DNA of 8,719 nt from an uncultured bacterium (GCA_903938205.1 CAJACJ010000085.1:1-8719), one strand, 5' to 3'; positions 1 through 6,391 are shown, numbered from the stretch's first letter. A program made the numbers and translations. Notes: a model not told the origin generated them from the letters alone.

Positions 1-213
1 CCTTGGTTGTGTGTGGCCCCACTGCGGGATGATTTGTCGCAGGCGAAAGCGCCGCCTTCCATTGGCGGCGCTCTTCTTTCTCTCCGTTATGGATGGAAAG
101 GTGAAACGCCGCACACCATGCATGACGCCGCGCAATTGCTTGGACTACATCCGCAGCGCGCAGCGATCATGGCCGCGGACATGTTTCGAAAACTTGTTCG
201 AACTAGCGCGTAG
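1..213 (+). CDS. Sigma-70 region-4-like protein, C-terminal fragment
   Basis: The first frame is open from the window edge to a TAG at 211-213, giving the last 70 residues of a protein that starts outside the window. The peptide LLSLRYGWKGETPHTM followed by AAQLLGLHPQRAA and FRKL resembles sigma-70 region 4.2: the LRYG block, a short acidic/Pro turn, a 'T-x-x-x-A-x-LLG' first helix, then the slot of the recognition helix and a terminal KL. Sigma factors normally carry something like SRERVRQIE in the recognition helix. Here it reads HPQRAAIMAA, so promoter recognition may be altered, or the protein may be a sigma-like regulator rather than a sigma factor. The gene converges on rpsI. A perfect GC-rich hairpin (48-72) lies inside this reading frame. 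The family call rests on a short diverged stretch and is moderate; the open frame itself is directly visible. Confidence 0.5.
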   Translation, partial: PWLCVAPLRDDLSQAKAPPSIGGALLSLRYGWKGETPHTMHDAAQLLGLHPQRAAIMAADMFRKLVRTSA

Positions 214-257
214 TGAAGTGCGCGCAAAAATTGTCAGTTGTCGCGTGGCACATGCGC

Positions 258-294
258 AAAGAAAACAAAGCCCACGCGTTCACGAGAGTGCGTG
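258..294 (-). terminator. Possible intrinsic terminator after rpsI
   Basis: On the minus strand, about 65 nt past the rpsI stop, a short inverted repeat (CACGC at 294-290 with GCGTG at 277-273) is followed by a T-rich run, CTTTGTTTTCTTT (270-258). The stem is only 5 bp with a 12-nt loop, so this is a weak candidate. Its place between the convergent rpsI and sigma-like genes (145 bp apart) fits. Nothing else recognisable lies in 214-358. Confidence 0.3.
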
Positions 295-358
295 CGCAAC
301 GCCCATGCAACAAAGCCACCGCATAAATGCAGTTCGCACAATCGCTCGGACAAGAAAA

Positions 359-883
359 TCAACGCTTGCTGAATTGGAAACGACGACGGGCGCCGGATTG
401 ACCGTACTTCTTGCGTTCAACCTTGCGGGCGTCACGGGTCAAGAAGTTGTTGTCACGGAGCACGGTTTCCAAAGTCGGGTCGTAGGCCATCACGGCTCGA
501 GCAAGCGCAAGCAAAACCGCGCCAGTCTGACCAGTGACGCCGCCACCATTGCATGTGGCGCGAATATCAATTTGACCCTTGATGCCGGTCTTTTCAATCA
601 CGGCAAGAATGTTCTTTCGATCGCGCTCTTCAACAAAGAACTGATCAAATTCACGCTCATTTACCTTGAATTCACCCTTGCCTGGCTTAATGCGAAGGCG
701 GGCGATTGAAGTCTTGCGGCGGCCAGTGGCCCACCACCAACCAAACTTGTCAGCTGGCTCTTGCGCGCGAAGCGGGCGAGGAGCAGGTGGCGCTTTCACA
801 ACGGCGACTGGGGCGAAATCCATCTCTTCGCCATCTTGGTTGCGGTCGCGGTTTCGATCTGAATATTTGTCTTGGGTTCTCAT
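359..883 (-). CDS. rpsI: 30S ribosomal protein S9 (uS9)
   Basis: Small-subunit protein S9, whose C-terminal tail reaches the P-site tRNA. The 174-residue product carries the hallmark order: WWATGRRKTSIARL (50-63), the glycine-rich NGGGVTGQTGA (112-122), then the basic end with RKKYG (157-161) and terminal FSKR. The core matches typical S9 of about 130 residues; the extra length is an N-terminal extension of roughly 48 residues. Residues 1-20 are highly charged (DRNRDRN), followed by an Ala/Pro-rich linker. The ATG at 883 lies 8 nt after the rplM stop, as expected for a coupled operon; only a weak GAGA precedes it. A second in-frame ATG (codon 21, position 823) follows GGCGAAGAG and is an alternative start giving 154 residues. 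The gene is the last of rplM-rpsI and should share its promoter and growth-linked control. Confidence 0.96.
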   Translation of the reverse strand: MRTQDKYSDRNRDRNQDGEEMDFAPVAVVKAPPAPRPLRAQEPADKFGWWWATGRRKTSIARLRIKPGKGEFKVNEREFDQFFVEERDRKNILAVIEKTGIKGQIDIRATCNGGGVTGQTGAVLLALARAVMAYDPTLETVLRDNNFLTRDARKVERKKYGQSGARRRFQFSKR

Positions 884-891
884 GTGAAATC

Positions 892-1353
892 TCAGCGAGT
901 CGCTGGAGCCTTTCGTGACTTAATGACGAGCTTAGTTGGTTGCTGAGCGGCGAAGGTGTGCTCCGCGCCAGCGAAAATTCGAAGACGGGTTCGCATTTTG
1001 CGACCCAAACGTCCGCGTGGCAACATACGAATGATTGCTTCTTGAACAAGAGTTGTCGGATCATCGGCCAAAACAGTGCGGTAATTGCGCACGCGAAGTC
1101 CACCTGGATATCCGCTCCATCGACGAATGGTCTTGAGATCCAACTTGCGACCAGTGATGGCCACGTTTGATGCGTTGGTCACAATCACACCCTCGCCGCA
1201 ATCGACATTGGGTGTGTAGTTGGGCAAATGCTTGCCCATTAAAACGGTTGCGACTTCAGTGGCGAGTCGACCCAGAACCATTTTGGTTGCATCGACATGC
1301 CTCCAAGAAAGTTTGGTCGTACCTGGCTTGATAAATGTGGTTTGGCGTGGCAT
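892..1353 (-). CDS. rplM: 50S ribosomal protein L13 (uL13)
   Basis: Large-subunit protein L13, an early-assembling protein that binds 23S rRNA. The 153-residue product contains VLGRLATEVATVLMGK (26-41), NVDCGEGVIVTNA (49-61), the RMLPRGRLGR signature (109-118) and FAGAEHTFAAQQP (127-139), all typical of L13. The frame stays open upstream to 1509, but homology begins at MPRQTTFIKP, so I chose the ATG at 1353. The promoter at 1388-1415 also lies inside any longer form, which excludes it. The Shine-Dalgarno match is poor (GGAAA about 10 nt upstream). The gene heads the rplM-rpsI operon, the order conserved in most bacteria. L13 represses its own operon in E. coli; whether the small leader hairpin here (1365-1380) plays such a part is not shown. 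Confidence 0.97.
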   Translation of the reverse strand: MPRQTTFIKPGTTKLSWRHVDATKMVLGRLATEVATVLMGKHLPNYTPNVDCGEGVIVTNASNVAITGRKLDLKTIRRWSGYPGGLRVRNYRTVLADDPTTLVQEAIIRMLPRGRLGRKMRTRLRIFAGAEHTFAAQQPTKLVIKSRKAPATR

Positions 1354-1364
1354 TTGATTTGTTT

Positions 1365-1380
1365 CCGGCGAATATGCCGG
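1365..1380 (-). promoter_or_regulatory. Small hairpin in the rplM leader
   Basis: On the minus strand CCGGC (1380-1376), loop ATATTC and GCCGG (1369-1365) form a perfect 5-bp stem. It sits at the 5' end of the short predicted rplM transcript, about 11 nt before the ATG. It could stabilise the mRNA or act in feedback control. It is visible in the sequence, but its role is not established. Confidence 0.35.
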
Positions 1381-1387
1381 GTCGAGG

Positions 1388-1415
1388 AGGATAGAAACTT
1401 TGCTGTTTCTGTCAA
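1388..1415 (-). promoter_or_regulatory. Promoter of the rplM-rpsI operon
   Basis: On the minus strand a perfect -35 hexamer TTGACA (1415-1410) is followed after 16 bp by TATCCT (1393-1388), which matches the -10 consensus at four of six bases. The predicted start near 1381 gives a leader of about 28 nt. This is the best sigma-70-type promoter in the window and fits a strongly expressed ribosomal operon. Confidence 0.7.
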
Positions 1416-1515
1416 GCGGTTGGGCAGTTTTTTGGCGGTGGATTCTTGGATCTTTGCGACTCAGGTTGGGCTTGTTCAGCCGCTTGGAACGAGTTCGCGG
1501 GGCGCGCAAACCCGC

Positions 1516-1521
1516 TATTGT
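1516..1521 (+). promoter_or_regulatory. Candidate -10 box of the CPBP gene (leaderless)
   Basis: TATTGT lies exactly 6 nt before the ATG at 1528, so a transcript starting 7 nt downstream of the box would begin at the start codon. No Shine-Dalgarno sequence is usefully placed (the GGA at 1525-1527 touches the ATG) and no good -35 is seen at 16-18 bp. The same spacing occurs before the DUF1080 gene. Inferred from pattern only. Confidence 0.3.
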
Positions 1522-1527
1522 GCTGGA

Positions 1528-3063
1528 ATGCAGCGATTTCTACACGCCGTAGCCATTTGGGTCCTGATTCTTGGGGTTGCTGGCGTGTCGATTTATGTGC
1601 CGCATAGGGCGAATCCCAAAGACACGGAAATTGATCTGGGACTCATGCATAAAGAGAGCGAGTTGGCTGGAGCTGATGAAGCGCATGCCATGAAGCCAGA
1701 TACCCAAGCAACTGAAGGGGAGAGCGAGTCGTTTCAAGAGCAACATGTTTCTTCTAGCACGGAGTTGCGCGGGCGATTGTTGGTGGTGGCGCGCTCCATG
1801 GCTGCGCCGGATGGCGCAACTACGGAGCAGGATTTGGTTTTAGGCGACGCGCCATTGGATCAACTTGCCAGCGCGATTGTGATGGTCAACTTTGGAATGA
1901 AAGCTGAAGCCGGCGAACAAATTGATTTGGCGGCCAAGGGTTTTGATAGTGACAGTGGCGACTCTGTCGATAAAGCGAGCGATGCGGCGCTGCTCAATGC
2001 CACAAGCGCCGTCGTGAACGCATGGCCTGCATCGGATGCAAGCGCGCGTCCATCAATTGCGACTGAATCCAGTTCGACATTGTCGCAGGTCGCGCCGCCA
2101 ACTCAGGAGCAATTTGAATTGTTGCAGCAGCGACTTGGATGGTTTGGAACATTTGCGCAGGCAAAAATTTCTGCCGACGAACATGCGTTGAGCGAGTTGC
2201 AAGAAAGCGACTTGAAGTTCATGTTGGTGTTGGGCGTGGCCGCACTATGGTTCATGGGATTTGGCACATGCGGTATCGCCGCGTTGATCACGCTCATCGT
2301 GATGGGGCTCACGCGCAAAATTGGTTCCGCAATCACGTCGCGCGCAAACACATCGCTCATTTTGGGCGAAACATTTGTGGCATGGTTTGTCTTGTTCTTG
2401 GGATTGCAATTCGCCGCCATGTTGGTGCCGGTGGACCCAGAATCTCCCTGGCGTTTGGTGCTGTCAGGTGCACTCATGTTCGCGGCCTTAGGCGCGCTTG
2501 CATGGGCGCGGTGGCGCGGAATTTCAATGGGCGCAATCATGGATCTGATCGGTTTGCGCTGGAATCAAGGTGTTTTTCAGTTACTCTGGAAAGCCACCAT
2601 TTCCTACGTGACAGCGCTGCCGCTCATGGGCTTGGGTCTTTTGATTGGTCTGGGCATGGGTTGGTTCTTCAATGTGCCCAACCTTGGAAATCCCTCGCAC
2701 CCAATTCAGGAACTCATTGACAAAGCCAATCCCATGGAATTATTCCTGCTGTTCGCGTTGGCGTGCGTGGCCGCGCCCATCACGGAGGAGATTATTTTTC
2801 GCGGAGTTCTGTATGGCCATCTTCGCCAAGGCACAAGCAAGTGGGGCGTGGTAGCTTCGATGATTTTTTCAATGGTGATCAGCGGAACAATCTTCGCGGG
2901 CATTCATCCGCAAGGCGCGTTTGTGGCGCCAGCTCTTGCGGGATTGGCGTGCGCGTTCTGCATCACGCGCGAGTGGAGCGGCAGCGTGTTTCCTGGAATG
3001 ATCGCGCACGGAATTCAGAACGCAACGGTGCTTGCGCTGAACGTGGTTCTATTTCAGATGTGA
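1528..3063 (+). CDS. CPBP-family intramembrane metalloprotease
   Basis: The family comprises membrane-embedded proteases (type II CAAX prenyl endopeptidase/Rce1-like) that often process or protect membrane peptides. From the ATG at 1528 the protein has 511 residues. Residues 4-23 are a hydrophobic signal anchor. Residues 28-220 are non-membrane, rich in Ser, Ala, Asp and Glu, and unrecognised. From about 231 on, several hydrophobic segments follow (231-260, 281-301, 309-327, 359-379, 405-418, 439-458). The three CPBP motifs are intact: EEIIFRG (E420, E421, R425), FAGIH (F456, H460) and HGIQN (H494, N498). The frame is open upstream to 1297, but that part is antisense to rplM, and translation most plausibly begins right before the signal anchor. 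The gene diverges from rplM with a 174-bp gap that holds only promoters. The substrate is unknown. Confidence 0.88.
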   Translation: MQRFLHAVAIWVLILGVAGVSIYVPHRANPKDTEIDLGLMHKESELAGADEAHAMKPDTQATEGESESFQEQHVSSSTELRGRLLVVARSMAAPDGATTEQDLVLGDAPLDQLASAIVMVNFGMKAEAGEQIDLAAKGFDSDSGDSVDKASDAALLNATSAVVNAWPASDASARPSIATESSSTLSQVAPPTQEQFELLQQRLGWFGTFAQAKISADEHALSELQESDLKFMLVLGVAALWFMGFGTCGIAALITLIVMGLTRKIGSAITSRANTSLILGETFVAWFVLFLGLQFAAMLVPVDPESPWRLVLSGALMFAALGALAWARWRGISMGAIMDLIGLRWNQGVFQLLWKATISYVTALPLMGLGLLIGLGMGWFFNVPNLGNPSHPIQELIDKANPMELFLLFALACVAAPITEEIIFRGVLYGHLRQGTSKWGVVASMIFSMVISGTIFAGIHPQGAFVAPALAGLACAFCITREWSGSVFPGMIAHGIQNATVLALNVVLFQM

Positions 3064-3159
3064 TTTCAAGCGCGGGGTTTTGCAAAACACAATCACCATC
3101 AATGCGTGACTGACGCTGCTTGTCCTGCGGGCGAATTGGCGTGAGTACCAATGGAATAT

Positions 3160-3789
3160 TTAGGTCAATTCAATTGACCAATAGGCGTCATCCAAGAACG
3201 CTTTCCAGCTTTGATATTTGGGACTGCCCAAGCGCAGCGCAATGGCGGGATTTCGTTTTGGTCGAAATGGCGCGCGAATGAGCTTCATTCCAGATTGAAT
3301 GGGAGTTCGACCGCCTTTGCGCGCATTGCATTTCACGCAGGCGCACACCAAATTTTCCCACGAATTCTCGCCGCCTTGCACACGCGGCTTGACATGGTCA
3401 AGCGTGAGTTCCTTGGTGGAAAAATGTCTGCCACAATATTGGCAGCGGCTTTCATCGCGCGCGTAAATGTTGCGGCGATTTAATTTCACTTGCTGTTTTG
3501 GAAAGCGGTCGTAGCGAAACAAGCGGATAATTTTTGGCACCGCAATCACCAAGCGCGATGTGTGCACCCAGTCGTGTTGCTCGCACTCGTACTCGCGCTG
3601 CAACACGGAGACTTCGCTCCACGTGTTGAAGGTGTAATTCATATACGAGCCATCCTCAACATTGATGACCTCGGCCAATTCACGAAATAGAAGAGAGAAA
3701 GCGCGAGCGGCATCGATGATGCGTATCGCACCATAGAGCCGATTCAGCACCAAGACGCGGGCATCAAGAGTTGATGCGTGCGATGTCAT
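3160..3789 (-). CDS. HNH endonuclease (McrA-like, zinc-ribbon type)
   Basis: A 209-residue protein with a C-terminal beta-beta-alpha-metal HNH nuclease domain. The zinc-binding pairs are CQYCG (C116, C119) and CVKCN (C151, C154). Between them lies LDHVKPRVQGGENSWENL, supplying D131-H132 (general base) and N146; N155 is the third HNH position. The N-terminal half (VLVLNRLYGAIRIIDAARAF onward) matches the architecture of the widespread stand-alone HNH proteins of planctomycetes, cyanobacteria and others, whose cellular role is poorly defined. The ATG at 3789 is well supported by GGAGGT about 8 nt upstream. No methyltransferase or restriction partner is adjacent, so a classical restriction system is not indicated. 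The last codons and the stop form a near-perfect palindrome (3163-3179). The gene converges on the CPBP gene and follows the TIM-barrel gene by 216 bp, with its own candidate promoter. Confidence 0.9.
   Translation of the reverse strand: MTSHASTLDARVLVLNRLYGAIRIIDAARAFSLLFRELAEVINVEDGSYMNYTFNTWSEVSVLQREYECEQHDWVHTSRLVIAVPKIIRLFRYDRFPKQQVKLNRRNIYARDESRCQYCGRHFSTKELTLDHVKPRVQGGENSWENLVCACVKCNARKGGRTPIQSGMKLIRAPFRPKRNPAIALRLGSPKYQSWKAFLDDAYWSIELT
3163..3179. repeat. 17-bp dyad at the 3' end of the HNH gene
   Basis: GGTCAATT and AATTGACC flank a single central base, overlapping the last codons of the HNH gene. Read as RNA on the minus strand it could form a 6-bp stem with a 5-nt loop, followed by only weakly T-rich sequence, so it would be a poor terminator. 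A protein-binding dyad or chance are equally possible. Confidence 0.4.
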
Positions 3790-3836
3790 CCTGACGTACC
3801 TCCGAACACCCGTATCCTTGTGGGCATTGCATTCAT

Positions 3837-3865
3837 ATTGTAACTCTCAAATGGCTGGAGTCCAA
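3837..3865 (-). promoter_or_regulatory. Candidate promoter of the HNH gene
   Basis: On the minus strand TACAAT (3842-3837, five of six -10 bases) is preceded at 17 bp by TTGGAC (3865-3860, a partial -35). The predicted start near 3830 gives a leader of about 40 nt ending in the GGAGGT ribosome-binding site. The rest of the 216-bp gap (3790-4005) shows nothing recognisable. Confidence 0.45.
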
Positions 3866-4005
3866 TGAAATGTCTTTGGAATTTGTGTGGCGCGCGCAAA
3901 TTTTTGGTTTGGAAGCCCTAAGCCAAGCGTTTATGTGACGGGTTGTGCAAGTGGAAACCGTGAATGAATCAGTGGTGGATGACACCATTGAGCAGCCTTC
4001 GGGCC

Positions 4006-4797
4006 TTACTTGGAAACGGCTTGGTTGTGCTCAAATCGCAGCCATTTCAGCTGCTGTTCTAACTTGTGCGGCGGCAAAACAACAGGGGTGTTTGCCGGCA
4101 CATGCTCACGAATTAATGACAGGACAAGTTCTTGAGGCAATATTCCATCACCCAGCGCCACGCTGCGCGCTTGGCCGGCGGCGTTCAGGCGTATGTCGTT
4201 TAAAAAAACCATTGCGGCGCGCGGAGCCAACGATTCAAACATTCGGCGCAGATGATCGTCAATGGTTCCAACCATGTCGGGCGTGATCATGTCGGCGGGA
4301 CTGAGCGCAATTTCAAATGGCTGCTGCGCGTGATCCAACATAAATCGAAGCGCGCCTTGCGGATCGCTTAGGACATGACGCGCGTGAAGACGAAAACAAA
4401 TTGTGCGGTTTGCATTTTGTAGCGTGGGAAGAACGCGATCGGCGAACGCGTCCAGCGCGACGCGGCCAGGCTTGAGCCAAGTGCGTGGGTCCTCGCCAAA
4501 CAGGCTGCTTGAAAGCGTGCCGCTGTACATCAGAAGGCGCGGCGAAACTTGATCAACATCCGCGACAAAGTTCTCACTCAGTGGGTTGCCATCAATCCAT
4601 GCCGCAGCGATGTCATTGGCTTGGCCAAGGCGCGAGACAATTCCGTCGCAAGGCAATTGCGTTTGCCCAGTCAAATTTGCAAGCACGCGGCAATCATGGA
4701 GGACATGGATATTCACGCCAACATAGTAAGCACTGCGCGCGGGCGCGCATAATTTTATTGCACGCTCTTTCAATCTCATTCCAAGCGCCGCAATCAT
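4006..4797 (-). CDS. Xylose-isomerase-like TIM-barrel protein, diverged
   Basis: The 263-residue product begins IAALGMRLKERAIKL, like the first strand-helix of sugar-phosphate isomerase/epimerase TIM barrels. It keeps the family's later layout: CFRLHARHV (134-142), where the family has a strand ending in a catalytic Glu; FEIALSPADMIT (161-172), replacing the 'LDP' strand; DHLRRMFESLAPRAAMVFLND (181-201), replacing the 'hvKD' strand; LGDGILPQELVLSLI (215-229); and VVLPPHK (239-245), replacing the final Glu strand. The expected metal-binding Glu, Asp, His and Glu are not evident, so it may be non-catalytic or use other chemistry. I chose the ATG at 4797 because the longer form to 4881 overlaps the divergent DUF1080 gene; the ATG at 4779 is another option. 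No clear Shine-Dalgarno sequence is present. Its head-to-head position with a DUF1080 gene supports a sugar-related role. The fold call is inference from pattern. Confidence 0.55.
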   Translation of the reverse strand: MIAALGMRLKERAIKLCAPARSAYYVGVNIHVLHDCRVLANLTGQTQLPCDGIVSRLGQANDIAAAWIDGNPLSENFVADVDQVSPRLLMYSGTLSSSLFGEDPRTWLKPGRVALDAFADRVLPTLQNANRTICFRLHARHVLSDPQGALRFMLDHAQQPFEIALSPADMITPDMVGTIDDHLRRMFESLAPRAAMVFLNDIRLNAAGQARSVALGDGILPQELVLSLIREHVPANTPVVLPPHKLEQQLKWLRFEHNQAVSK

Positions 4798-4854
4798 GTA
4801 TTTGAAATGGCCATGCCTTCGCGGCTTGCGCCCGCACACAGACGCGTGGCAAGT

Positions 4855-4860
4855 TAGATT
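4855..4860 (+). promoter_or_regulatory. Candidate -10 box of the DUF1080 gene (leaderless)
   Basis: TAGATT lies exactly 6 nt before the ATG at 4867, and no Shine-Dalgarno sequence lies between. A TTGCGC (4826-4831) is too far upstream for a standard -35. The 69-bp divergent gap (4798-4866) must hold the promoters of both this gene and the TIM-barrel gene, so shared control is plausible. Confidence 0.35.
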
Positions 4861-4866
4861 GCACAC

Positions 4867-6300
4867 ATGCAAACACACCATTTTGCCGCGTTTGGACTTG
4901 TTGCGTCACTTCTTGCATTTGGACATGTCGCGCCGGCGAGTGCTCGTACTTGCGCCATTTCTGCTCATACGGCGCAGATGTTCGCCGCTGTAACGCTGGC
5001 CGCTCAGGCCGATCAAGCCAAGTCAGTCAAGGTGATGACCGCCGATAGTTTCACGCCGCTCTTGAATGGAAAAGATTTATCGGGTTGGGTGAATGTCAAC
5101 ACAAGTCCAACCACATGGAGCGCCAAGAACGGCGAAATTTTTTGCACCGGCGTTCCCACCGGCGTATTGCGAACCGAAAAGTCCTATCGCAATTTTGTTT
5201 TGGAACTTGAGTGGATGCATGAAAGTCCAACCGGCAACGCGGGCTTGTTTATTTGGAGCGATCCCATTACGGCCAAGGGTCAGCCATTTACGCGCAGTGT
5301 TGAAGTGCAAATTATGTTGGGCGACGAATATCACGAAGACGGCAAGTTGATCTACACAAGTCAGGGCGATATTTTTTCCATCCACGGCGCAACCATGAAG
5401 CCGGATCGACCGCACCCCGCGGGTTGGGCGCGTTGTTTGCCAAGTGAGAATCGCACCAAGGGCGCGGGCGAATGGAATCACTATCGCGTGACGGCGATTG
5501 ACGGCACCATCAAGTTGGCCATCAATGGAAAAGAAGTCAGCGGCGCCTTTGATGTGAATCCGCGCGAGGGTTTTATTTGCCTAGAGAGCGAAGGTTCGCC
5601 CGTTCACTTTCGCAATATCCGCATTCAAGAATTGCCCGCGGGTGAGCCGCTTGCGCCGGACGCAAAATGCATGGAAGACCAAGGTTTTAGAAGCATTTTC
5701 ACGGGTTCGCTGCAAGGGTGGCGCGAGCAGACGGACCTTGCTGGTCACTGGAAGGTGGATGATTGGAAGTTGACCTATGACGGCCGCGGCGAAACGTTGT
5801 GGAGCCTGAAAAGTTACGCCAATTTTGAATTGATCGCGGACTGGCGTTGGAGTGGCACTTCCCACAAAGCCAAGGTGCCCGTGGTGCGCAAAGATGGAAC
5901 CACTCCCGTGGGCTCCGATGGAAAACCAGAGACGGTGGAGATTGACGAGTTTGGTGACAGCGGAATTTTTCTACGCGGCAATGACAAAAGCCAAGTGAAT
6001 ATTTGGTCGTGGCCGATTGGAAGCGGTGAGGTGTATGGATATCGAACCGATCCTTCGCAAACTGCCCAAGTGCGCGCGGGTGTGACGCCATCTGAAAATG
6101 CGGACGCTCCGCCAGGCAAATGGAACCGCATGAAAATTAAAATGCAAGGCGATCGTTTGACCGTGGTGCTCAACGGAAAAACAGTGCTGGACAACGCTCG
6201 TCTTCCCGGCGTGCCCGCGGATGGTCCGATCGCTCTGCAACATCACGGCGCGCCGATTGAGTTCGCCAATATCTACATGCGCGAACTTCCACCGTCCTAA
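4867..6300 (+). CDS. Secreted protein with two tandem DUF1080 domains
   Basis: DUF1080 is the 3-keto-disaccharide/3-keto-glucoside hydrolase-like domain, a concanavalin-type beta sandwich greatly expanded in planctomycetes. The 477-residue protein has a signal peptide with a likely cut after APASA (26), so it acts outside the cytoplasm. Domain 1 spans about 61-256: FTPLLNGKDLSGW (62-74), GNAGLFIW (123-130), VEVQIM (145-150), GEWNHYRV (201-208) and FRNIRIQELP (248-257). Domain 2 spans about 273-475 and repeats this order in diverged form: FRSIFTGSLQGW (274-285), DSGIFLRG (364-371), VNIWSW (377-382), GKWNRMKI (417-424), VVLNGKTV (433-440) and FANIYMRELP (466-475). Domain 2 carries a charged insert around 332-358. 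The signal peptide supports the ATG at 4867. The gene is divergent from the TIM-barrel gene. The substrate is unknown, and the domain annotation does not prove hydrolase activity here. Confidence 0.9.
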   Translation: MQTHHFAAFGLVASLLAFGHVAPASARTCAISAHTAQMFAAVTLAAQADQAKSVKVMTADSFTPLLNGKDLSGWVNVNTSPTTWSAKNGEIFCTGVPTGVLRTEKSYRNFVLELEWMHESPTGNAGLFIWSDPITAKGQPFTRSVEVQIMLGDEYHEDGKLIYTSQGDIFSIHGATMKPDRPHPAGWARCLPSENRTKGAGEWNHYRVTAIDGTIKLAINGKEVSGAFDVNPREGFICLESEGSPVHFRNIRIQELPAGEPLAPDAKCMEDQGFRSIFTGSLQGWREQTDLAGHWKVDDWKLTYDGRGETLWSLKSYANFELIADWRWSGTSHKAKVPVVRKDGTTPVGSDGKPETVEIDEFGDSGIFLRGNDKSQVNIWSWPIGSGEVYGYRTDPSQTAQVRAGVTPSENADAPPGKWNRMKIKMQGDRLTVVLNGKTVLDNARLPGVPADGPIALQHHGAPIEFANIYMRELPPS

Positions 6301-6316
6301 TGGAGCTCGTCACATC

Positions 6317-6364
6317 ATGATCCTTCAATTACTTTTGAGCGTGCTTCTGGTTGAGGTGGTGTGA
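6317..6364 (+). CDS. Possible 15-residue hydrophobic peptide
   Basis: ATG at 6317 opens MILQLLLSVLLVEVV, ending at TGA (6362-6364), 16 nt after the DUF1080 stop. A GGAG (6302-6305) lies 11 nt upstream, a long but possible spacing. The peptide is almost wholly hydrophobic, like very small membrane peptides. An ORF this short occurs easily by chance, and no conservation can be judged here. Confidence 0.15.
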   Translation: MILQLLLSVLLVEVV

Positions 6365-6369
6365 TCGCC

Positions 6370-6391
6370 GCGCGCATGTTTCGCAGCGCGC
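6370..6391 (+). terminator. Weak candidate terminator after the DUF1080 gene
   Basis: GCGCGC (6370-6375) and GCGCGC (6386-6391) can form a 6-bp stem with a 10-nt loop, about 70 nt past the DUF1080 stop. The following sequence (AACCTTTGAATT) has no proper T run. The position is sensible, the sequence is weak. Confidence 0.25.

Noticed and set aside
48..80. Perfect 9-bp hairpin AGCGCCGCC/GGCGGCGCT followed by a T-rich stretch, resembling a plus-strand terminator
   Set aside because: It lies inside the open frame that encodes the sigma region-4-like tail ending at 213, and the tail is C/T-mixed rather than a clean T run.
11..709. Plus-strand open frame of 232 codons
   Set aside because: It runs antisense through rpsI, shows no family resemblance and is Arg/Cys/Trp-rich as expected of a shadow frame.
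1354..1509. Upstream extension of the rplM frame
   Set aside because: L13 homology begins at the ATG at 1353, and the extension covers the predicted operon promoter.
1297..1527. Upstream extension of the CPBP reading frame by 77 codons
   Set aside because: This part is antisense to rplM and its promoter; a signal anchor begins immediately after the ATG at 1528.
3077..3088. Palindrome GTTTTGCAAAAC after the CPBP gene, considered as a terminator
   Set aside because: There is no loop and no following T run; the stem is AT-rich and weak.
4798..4881. Upstream extension of the TIM-barrel frame by 28 codons
   Set aside because: It would overlap the start of the divergent DUF1080 gene, and the Cys/His-rich peptide does not look like part of the fold.
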